From: Echinococcus granulosus
Lineage: Eukaryota > Platyhelminthes > Cestoda > Cyclophyllidea > Taeniidae
Reading direction: 5' to 3'
Length of the DNA: 44,917 nucleotides
Assembly: GCF_000524195.1 (NCBI RefSeq)
Contig: NW_020170491.1
Coordinates: 186,353 to 231,269 of the forward strand
In this document: one piece after another, positions 36,753-44,917 of the stretch
Position numbering within the stretch: position 1 is the stretch's first letter
Layout of the letters: the number at the start of each line of letters is the position of its first letter
Translations under genes and position numbers: made by a program
The notes under the pieces: generated by a model
Told to the model about the DNA's origin: nothing
The model's input: the letters and a program-made list of their open reading frames with translations, nothing else
The model's database searches: none

Positions 36753-37374
36753 CTTCAACAAATGAATTACATCTACATAATCGTTCCTGTATGTTTTTCT
36801 CTTCTCATCTTTGCTCTAACTGTGGGATATTTACTATTGGTCAAGTACAAAGCCAACCGTTTGCTCAAGTGTATTCGTCGAGGCATGATTATGAAATACT
36901 GCAGTCCCGAATTTGTGGCTAAACCGCCTAATGTAACCCATGGTCATATACCCTTTAGTGGTGTTTATCGAGAACCGAGCATACCAATGGTGAATAAAGG
37001 TCACATTCAGAGTCAATTTTCTCATGTACTCGCCAGGAATGATGGATTTGACAGCATGCACTCAATTGATGCAAACTCAGAGTAGGTTGTCTATCGGACT
37101 GTCTCTGTGTTTTGTAACTGTCTAATTACTTTCCATTAACAGTGTCATAGAGATTCCCCTTCGTCCACATGTTCACCACTCTTCATCATCATCGGAAAGC
37201 ATGGAAGGTAACTACTACGGTGGGAGTGCCTACCATAACAAGTATAAAAGCATCGAAGAGGGAGATTCGGGAACAGACAGTGAAGGTGGAAGAAAAACTC
37301 CTCTTGAACATCGCAAATATCACTTTGTGGGTGATTTTGGACCGGCAAATACCTTCAACTCCCAAAAGTATTAG
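36753..37374 (+). CDS. Last two exons of an unidentified single-pass membrane protein
   Basis: Two exons, 36753-37081 and 37143-37374, join in frame (GA|T gives Asp; donor GTAGGT, acceptor TTAACAG) and give 186 residues plus TAG. Residues 6-30 (IYIIVPVCFSLLIFALTVGY and on) form one hydrophobic span, directly followed by basic residues (KYKANRLLKCIRR). This indicates a type I orientation with the visible remainder in the cytoplasm. The tail has a serine run (HHSSSSSESMEG), an acidic Ser/Thr cluster (EEGDSGTDSEGG) that looks like casein-kinase-type phosphorylation sequence, and ends in NTFNSQKY. The ectodomain would lie in upstream exons, which I could not find in the window. The layout fits adhesion receptors such as immunoglobulin/fibronectin proteins, but that is inference; I do not recognise the family. 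Confidence 0.6.
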
Positions 37375-39739
37375 AAAAGACAACCAAAATTACGCTAATT
37401 CCATTAAAGTCATTGTTGTCTATGGTTACCGCCTACAATGGAAGTCACTCAGCACTCTGCATTCGGAGTGTCTTTCAAATCCTACTCAAACTGTCACAAT
37501 TATTCTCCACTTTGGTTGAGGTTCATGGAGTCAGGCATTCTTCTCTATAGCTCCATTCACCTCACCATACTGCAAACCCACTTGAAATTACGAATTCGTA
37601 TGCAAATGTGTCGTTGGCATACCCTGGAACGTTGAGCTCAACAAGGCCTCGATTTGGCTGTATGTACACAATTTTTCGGCCGACCTACCTAACGATAGTC
37701 AAACAACCACACCAGCTCCTATTAGTATAGCACAATAAGTCAGTTAATGGGATGCACAAGACTCCATTTGTCATGCCTTCTTTTTCTCCGTTTTGGCTTC
37801 TTGAATTTCTTCAGTCAAAGCGATCGACAATCCTGGTTTAATTCTTGCTTTTGCGAATGACTGTGCTTTGAAGTACCTATAAGTTGAAACAGCATTTTTG
37901 ATACATTCTCTATACTTTTGTTCATTAACAATGAGAATACAAGCAAATGACTTGAAATGTGAATGTGATGCAGTATTTTTTCACTGTTCTAAGGCAGAGA
38001 GATGGGCTAGTAGTTCAGAATGTCGGCAAAATTTGTCGAATAGTTGTCACTTTATTTAATCGCAGACAAGTTTCATTACTATAGAGTAGGTGAAAAGCGC
38101 CACTGCCAAATAAAAGGCCGTATTTTAAAGTGTAATTTTAGTGACATGGTCACTCTCAATTTTGAGATGACTGTAAGTTGGCCAAGGCATTTTAAAGAAG
38201 TATTTGCGCCCATTTGGTCACTATGGTGATGAAATTATTAGAGCAGTTTATGGGTGGAATAAAGAGCGCCAAGTGCGTTTAAACTAGCGTGACTGACTTT
38301 AAAACAATCCTAAAGTTGGCTTGTTTAGCACTAATTCCCCGAAGAAAATAATGCTTCTTCGGCGGGTTGCATAACCACGGTAAATATGCAGTCTGCATGG
38401 TTATTTGATGAAACACCTCTCCATCAGTATTCATGGTCGATATTGGTAGAAGTGACTACGTTGGTGGCAGGGCTAAGTAAACCACGATCCAAATGACCAA
38501 AACCAATTAGCATTATTAGCCAGGTGTCGGCGTTAAACATTAGAAAGACAGGTATTTGTTGCTGTTAGCATAACCTCTAGAGAGCGTCATAATGGTCACT
38601 ACTTTCGGAGTCATGCATATCAAAGAACAAACTTTCAAAAAAGTATTAACAAGACAATTGATGTCAGCAGTAAACAACGACAACACAGTCGCAACCCCTC
38701 GGTTGTGATCAGATTGAGATAAATGCAGTATTATGTAACCAAATCAATGACACCAGTGTCCCTGGTTAAAGTAATACTATTAAACAGGATCCAAATTCTG
38801 TTGGTTACAAAAAGTTCAAATTCAGGTCATGAGAAAAATTAAGGCGTGTGGTCTAAACATTCTTCTGATGCATTTTCTTCACTTGTTTTCTTATTGAAAG
38901 TCTTCTAGTGTGTTACCTATTAAAGATATTTACTGACGCTTTGTTATGGTTAGGGTCTGTTCACAGAATATATCACACTTCGAGGTGAAATAACTTGCAC
39001 AACTAACTTCATGAGTGGTAAATTTTGAATTTAAAAGTGCCATCATTGATGATTAGACTGAAGGCATACTTTGGTTTATGTTATTTGGAAACAGGAAGTG
39101 AAATCTGCTATTAGTCCTTTAAAAGGCTAACAAATCAAAAACTACCACTTTACTTTTTCTGATGTCTACACTGAAGAATAAAATAATCTCATTCAAAATG
39201 CAATGAATTGTTTAGTAAATAGGGAAATGCATTTTTGCGCAGATCAAAGAAGGTTAATATTGAATGGGATATCCGAATGTGCGGATAGCTGTAGCATAGG
39301 TCCACATGGGCGTTGACCGTGTCTCTGCTCAAGGCAACCAATTACAACTTCAAAGACTCGTAAAATGATTACGTAGACCTAGATAATTTGGAATACTAGC
39401 CTGCAAGAGCGGCCAGCATGGTCTAACTGACCATATTCTGTAGTACCATAGGGGATACCTTCGATCTAAATGCAGTTTACCAGATGTGGTTATATTCAAC
39501 TTTGCATAAGTTGATAGCTCCCAAGACGTGTTTTGTCGAAGGATAGGGAAGACTTAGCCTTCCATATCACGAATCATGACTTTAAAGCAGTCTGATTAAA
39601 AGGTAGGTAGATTTCTGGGTGCACAAATTCGAACCAATTCAAGAAAGTTAACCTTCTATTAAATGTGTTGTTCCCCATATTCCCACACATGAACACGTTG
39701 GGCTCAATCAGAGTAACCTTGGTCAATACTCCACCCTTG
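37375..39739. other. 3' flank of the membrane-protein gene and unassigned sequence
   Basis: The first few hundred bases after the TAG are probably 3' UTR. Open stretches continue in other frames to about 37740, but no clean splice junction joins them to the upstream exons. No clear AATAAA was found close to the stop. The sequence just before 39740 may include older parts of the retroelement whose integrase follows, too degraded to call. Confidence 0.4.
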
Positions 39740-40200
39740 CTTTGTCACTTGGTTTCAGTAGATTTCTTTTCAAATTGGCCAAGGACAGCGCCTGCAATTC
39801 CTCCTGCGAAACCCAACACGCTACAGTTGCCGCGATAAATCTTTGTCAATTTGGGTTACTGGGCCGTTATTTGAAGTCAGCAAAACCAATTTTATGTAGC
39901 ATTGTTTTGATTATGTTTGCTGTAAGCATCCCCTAAAACATATTCGCTTCCCACCCTTTTAAACTAAATTCAACTGATTAGTGGAGAGGTTCATCGACGC
40001 CTTCAAGCAGGCACTATTCAGTCTAGGTGAGGTAGGGTCGAATGCCCATGTCTTACGAGGGTTTCTACTGTCATATACAACAGCATCAAATGATTTCGTA
40101 CAACCCAGAAATGAACTTAAGGTCACGAAGAGCTATCACAGAACATGCGCCGGAAAAGTCAGAGCTACTACTAGCTTCTACGTCCGTGATCAGTGACCCA
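39735..40200 (+). mobile_element. Broken integrase of a Ty3/Gypsy-type LTR retrotransposon
   Basis: Integrase-core pieces appear in order. LVSVDFFSNWP matches the first-Asp motif (LVxVDAFSKWP), so this Asp is kept. It is followed by sequence resembling the RxIFxxxGLP segment and then a poorly kept stretch where the DNG motif should be. Next is KHIRFPPF, matching the HIRxxPYHP motif, and then LVERFIDAFKQAL, matching the (A/V)ERFVDTFKRAL motif with its Glu, and VLRGFLLSYTTA, matching the FLxxYRTTP motif. A TAA at about 39952-39954 and a TGA at 39975-39977 interrupt the frame, as does an earlier TAA. I found no convincing reverse transcriptase, RNase H or LTRs nearby, so this is an old fragment. 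Confidence 0.68.
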
Positions 40201-43200
40201 GACAAAATCTCTGGATGGCAAAAAAGATTTTGCGCACACATTAGACTTTATTTGTAATCCCCCAATCTTTTATGGAATTCCTGCATCCAATTTTTCATTT
40301 CCAGATTTCTTATATTATTCAATAAACGATTCTCTCTCCCAGTTCCTACTAGCAGGTTTCCATGCAGTGAGTGTAATTATTTTCCAGGTATCTGAGACTA
40401 AAATTGTCCATTTGTTTGTATCGTGTTGAATATTTAAAGAAAAATGGACGAAAAATAGAAATCTAAAAGGAACATCCTAGTTAGACTGGAGACCGAATGC
40501 CTCACAATTATCGGAGGAATGAGGGTCGTTCAAAACAACGTATGCGAATTCAGACCACAGATTTGCTACTTAAATTGTGTTAGTAAAATAGTTTTCGATC
40601 TATCAACCTCCTCATCTTCTATGAGTATGGGAGTGGGCACAATCATGATGCAAGTAACTGCTTGGTAGTTGCCCGTTATTTACTGTTTCATGGTGGTTGG
40701 CTTACGGAAGGTTGTCTGTTCGAAAACAGCTAACACACATTAATAATCCCCACGGTTGCAGGCATGGGGAACGGACTTTACAAATAAGCTTTCTTACTTG
40801 TATCAGTTTTTCCTCATAAAAAGGTATTCCTTATACATTCGATAGGTTTCTTAAAAAATAAACATTCCGTTCGCATAATTTGTAAGAAAAAACACTTCCC
40901 TAACATGGTAATTTAAAAAGCCGCATAATTGCTAGTTAAGAAGACCAGTCAGAGCATTCATCATCACTACAATTTTCTATTTTCTATTCAGTACTCCTCA
41001 AAATCCAGCACAAGTCTGTAGTAAATTAGTCAAGTCCTAACACCTCTATAACGCCCAACTACCTAAAGAAGATAAAAATGTCCAGGGAAAGATGTGGTCC
41101 GCATCGTGCTAGCATCGAGACAACGCCCTTATTTACAGGCGTGGATGACTGAGCATGGGGGCGACTAGTGCACGGGTTATGCCTGCATCTTGCTTCAACC
41201 ATGTGGCCACTCTTGAGCCATCTGTAGCCTCGGTCGCATCACCGCAATTGTCCTTCAGGACTGACAGTAGGGCAAAACTACATGTATAAACGTGCTGTTC
41301 TATCTCCACGATCGGCCCGCTTGTGTTTGTGCGTGTGTGCGTCCAAGCTGTAGATTGTGGTAACATGATGTTTTGCAGGACATTCAGTTCTGTAAAGAGG
41401 TCCCTCAACGAGTCAAGCATTTCTTACTCCCATTTTTTTTGTAACTTAACAATATTTTCGCACAATTTAAGCTTATCCAGAGTAGAAATTTTGTTGCAAG
41501 AATTGCGAAAATAGAAAAATATATCTCGTGGAATGACTTCTTGCCGTTACTTGTGTGATTTGAAAAGCACGACTAGTTGAACTATTTTGAGTGTCAGACT
41601 TATATAGCGCTGAAGGCGAGCATCAACCGGGAATAGCTACATTCCCTAATTGGAGACACTCTACAGAAGAGAAATACGGAACTAACGTACCGAAGTAGAA
41701 ATCACCATTGCTTGAGCTTCTTTGTGCAGAAATGAGCATCATCAAGGCAAGACTTAGGGAACACTATATCTATGAGTAACAACGGGGCTCTTAAAAAGAA
41801 AGGCAAATTCTTTTAACGGTAATATTGCAAGTACATTAAATGTTGGAGTATGGTGGGTAAGCATGCGTCTGCTAGCTGAATTAATAAAGTATCAGGAAAA
41901 GTTGCCGTTTTCACGTATTTGCTTTGGCATCTTTTGCTTTATACTGGCGAGTGAGGAGTAAGCACCGATAGGCCAAATCAAGAAATAGTCTACAATGTCC
42001 GAGAATCTAATTTCCTTGAAAAATTTTATGAAAGTTGGAATTTTAGATATTTCCCGGACAGGCTTACACTGCCTCTCCTAACTGTATCACCATCCACCAT
42101 TCATCATAGAAAACTTAACTTTCGATAAAATGCTTTTAGTAGCCTTTGAATTCAGCGTTTTCACTCTTTAGGGGTCACGTAGTTGCTCTGAAATATAAGT
42201 AGTCAGAAACACGCTCTGAAGTCATCAAGGTCGCCATCGAAAGCAAAGCTTTCGCCCTAGTTTACCCGATGTAAAAATCTATATCAGCAAAGAAGTCTCA
42301 GCTTAAAAACTGTAGAATAAGTAAGCATGTCCAATCATTTATGCTCTTTCAGAATGTCTTGATCTTAAATGTATATTTTTTGACATTTTGAATCCGCACC
42401 CATACATTACTGGTCAAGCAGGGCTTCCATCACGAAAAGCTCTGTATTGTTTGGGAATCAGGCATGATCAGGTCGGATTTTACTTCTGAGCTGGGCGTAC
42501 TGGTTGTTGATGGTGAGAAATACCCTGGGGCCACCATGGCAGGCGGGAGAAGTCCATGGGCATCCATTGTTTCATGTTGGCAATTGAAGGAGCCAAGTTC
42601 AAGGGTGGAAGCGGTATTGGAAAAGTGTCTCTTGGCATATTTACTGATAAAGTAGCATGTTTGACTGTCATAAGCAAAGATAGTACACATAAACTCATTT
42701 TTTGCTACAACATAGGCTTGTAATGGATCAGATAATATAATAGAGCATTTTATGGCACATTCGTTGAATCGGTTTTCTCCCCTTTCTGTTTCCTATATTG
42801 GAAATGGATTGGTTGACCGACGACACAGCCCTGTAACACTGACCAACAGTGTTGCAGTGGCTATGCCGGTGTTGTCTGTAAGAACATCTCTTAGAAGGAC
42901 GATTCAAAACTTCACATTTCTTCCTTTACATCACTGTTTTTGCCTTTAGTCTTCCCTAAATATTAATTTAAGCTCTACTCGTAACGCAATGGATGAGGTA
43001 GCCTGAAGTCACGTCTCACATGGTGTTAACTGTTTTACGAATTTGCGTTGTAGGTGGGATTGGAGTGATTCCATCAGTATGCATATTGCTTCTGCGACCC
43101 CCACATCTACAGAGAGCCTCCTATCTCCATATTCACTTATCTGTCACCAAAGTCCACCTTCATTGACACGCATTAATGATAATGAGCCACACAAACAAGG

Positions 43201-44917
43201 GCATTTTTTAGAAGCTAAGAAGACATACATCCCTGGACATGGCCTTTTCTACCTCCCTTTAGTGCTTCATCTCACATCCTATTTAATCGATGATTATATC
43301 ACTGTCTAACATTAGGTAAAGGTGATTTTTTTCACGTGGAGCTTAAAGAGGTATCATCAGGAGACTGCAACGTATGCGAATGAAGGAGTACTTTTCTTCT
43401 TCTTTCCCAATGCAGAAATTAATCATCTTTAATTCAAGTTAGGCATACACTTTTAAATCTTTCTGTGGAAAACACCACGGTTGCGTCCACTATTAAATGG
43501 TTAATTGAATAATTGCGATAAATTTGGTAGAAAAATAAGTTTTCAGTATAAAAGCAGCTTCATTTGGAGCAATTCCTTAAAGTACATTGAATTTGATAAG
43601 TAATCCTGAATGTGGGTTCACTCATCTTGCGTAAAGAAGTGGAAAGTTCTGTTGACGTTTATACCACCTACGCTGTAGTAATTTGACTGAAGAGTCCGTA
43701 TTTACTACCTAGGCAGTTGGCAAGTAAGCTCTACTTCTAAAAGTGACCTGGTATGAAACATTTAGCCAGAACTTTTAGCAAAGATAAGTCCATCATTACT
43801 CAAAAAATTGTTAGCTAGAAGTCACTTTGTCACCACTATTCGCAGTGGCAAGAAAACTAGCACTTGTAGTCTCCTTGATTCTTGACGCTGTAGTTTTCTT
43901 GCTGGAAAACGCAAATCGTACACATGGACTAGATGTAAACAGAGAAAAGTTTGCATATTAGGAAGGTGAAAATGGTCAGTGACTAGCAATTATCATTCCC
44001 AGTTTCGATTACCAATTTTAAACCACCTCGTTTTAGTGAAGCAACAGGCAGAGAATGTGCATTTTTTGAATCCAAAGTAAACGCCCCTGTCTTTATTCGT
44101 CCATATTTAAAAGTACAAATGACCTGAAAAACTTGGAAATGGTCACATGAAGGCCATGAGGTGTAGAATTAATTGGGATTCGGATAAATGCTTGTCTATT
44201 TGAGGTTCTTAAATAAACTTTTAAATACAGCAAAAGCTTCTGACAACAGTGAATATGTGAATTCAAAAAATATTTGCTCAGGTAAGTACTCAGCACTCAG
44301 AATTAAGTGTGCATTAGGAACCAATTACAATCTCCTTAAGCGTTGATTACGTTTATCCTACGCATCGTCGATGATTAACATCAATTATGGATAGACGGAT
44401 GAGAAATTTTTTTTTCCATATTTTTGTCAATTAGGTGGCGTCAGAGACTGACCATGCATAATTCTGGGTTAAAAATGCCTGAGTTTTTACACATTATGCT
44501 TTTTAATTTGCATATACAGGTAGACTTTCAGAGCTTTCAAACTGGGGACTCATGTTTACCCGCCATCACACATCTTCCATAAGATGTGATTGGGTTCAGT
44601 ATGAAGCAAGAAGGCCTAAATATTCAGGTTTAGAGTGTGATTGTTACGCTAAGCACACTTTTGAGACGTGTGCAAACCTCTGGATCACGAGGAGACCAGC
44701 AGCAAGAATACGATGGCTGCTCAGACGTGTTCTCACTCAAGGCTATTAAATTTTAGGCTCCATAATATGATCATGTGCTATCAACTCCTAACAGCCTGTT
44801 TTTTAATAACTTCAACTTACCAATCAGTACCCCCCAACCAATCACTTTTGTAGAGGCTTTGGCTTGCGAAGGGTAATTCACCTTTCAGAGCTGTGGCTCA
44901 AATGTGAAAGGGTGGCA
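40201..44917. other. Stretch without a confident gene
   Basis: The best open stretch is 41133-41420 on the minus strand (95 codons, amphipathic start LDSLRDLFTELNVLQ), listed below. Others at 42430-42698 (both strands), 42752-42949, 43043-43309 and 44521-44749 (plus) either lack splice-consistent neighbours or fail in phase when joined. I see no tRNA, rRNA or clear repeat. Confidence 0.4.
41133..41420 (-). CDS. Small open reading frame of unknown status
   Basis: A 95-codon minus-strand frame starts at an ATG preceded in frame by TAA and ends at TAA. It is less AT-rich than its flanks. The start is amphipathic helix-like (LDSLRDLFTELNVLQNIML), the middle is Thr-rich, and the end is SHPRL. It could be a small gene, an exon relic or chance. 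I recognise no family. Confidence 0.2.
   Translation of the reverse strand: MLDSLRDLFTELNVLQNIMLPQSTAWTHTRTNTSGPIVEIEQHVYTCSFALLSVLKDNCGDATEATDGSRVATWLKQDAGITRALVAPMLSHPRL

Noticed and set aside
37375..37740. Extra 3' exon of the membrane-protein gene
   Set aside because: Open stretches exist, but no donor before the TAG gives a consistent phase, and the TAG-terminated model is simpler.
42752..43309. Two-exon gene joining the open stretches at 42752 and 43043
   Set aside because: The donor after 42884 leaves phase 0, while the acceptor before 43053 needs another phase; the joined frame stops at once.
44521..44749. Cys-containing exon after the CATATACAG acceptor
   Set aside because: No domain is recognised, two frames are equally plausible, and the window ends before any partner exon.
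1..44917. CRISPR arrays, bacterial operons, rRNA or tRNA genes, flatworm spliced-leader RNA
   Set aside because: No regular repeat-spacer pattern, operon layout, or recognisable RNA gene sequence was seen by eye on either strand.

Overview
This is eukaryotic genomic DNA from an animal. It has introns with GT/AG borders, AATAAA signals, long AT-rich non-coding stretches, and animal-specific protein families (beta spectrin with a PH domain, a DC-STAMP/RING membrane protein). Intron sizes, base composition and two 100-N scaffold gaps would fit a draft flatworm genome such as a tapeworm, but that placement is an inference.

Layout. (1) 451-8966, plus strand: the last eight exons of a beta-type spectrin, with spectrin repeats, a PH domain and a low-complexity tail. 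My joined model keeps one frame across every junction and needs one GC-AG intron. (2) 10.84-11.85 kb, plus strand: broken pieces of a NUDT9-type ADP-ribose pyrophosphatase. (3) 24017-16403, minus strand: a four-exon DCST1/DCST2-family gene. It has a normal DC-STAMP core and C4C4 RING, followed by about 1,400 residues of Ser-rich tail in one giant exon that is crossed by an assembly gap. (4) 28.63-33.83 kb, plus strand: a decayed copy of PARP1 that still has its intron-exon layout (PADR1, BRCT, WGR, regulatory and catalytic blocks in order) but carries stops and a frameshift, and has lost the catalytic His. The second assembly gap lies inside its PADR1 block. (5) 36753-37374, plus strand: the last two exons of a single-pass membrane protein that I cannot name. 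(6) 39.74-40.20 kb, plus strand: a broken Ty3/Gypsy-type integrase.

The remaining stretches (about 9.0-10.8, 11.9-16.4, 24.0-28.6, 33.8-36.7, 37.4-39.7 and 40.2-44.9 kb) show only short open frames, simple-sequence patches and a few weak candidates, which are listed with low confidence.

The three genes that look alive (spectrin, DCST, membrane protein) have no evident shared pathway. The two recognisable dead genes both belong to ADP-ribose metabolism: PARP1 makes poly(ADP-ribose), and NUDT9 hydrolyses free ADP-ribose. This may be coincidence. The best candidates for something undescribed are the tail of the DCST protein, with its recurring Gly-Ser-Leu motif, and the PARP1 relic.
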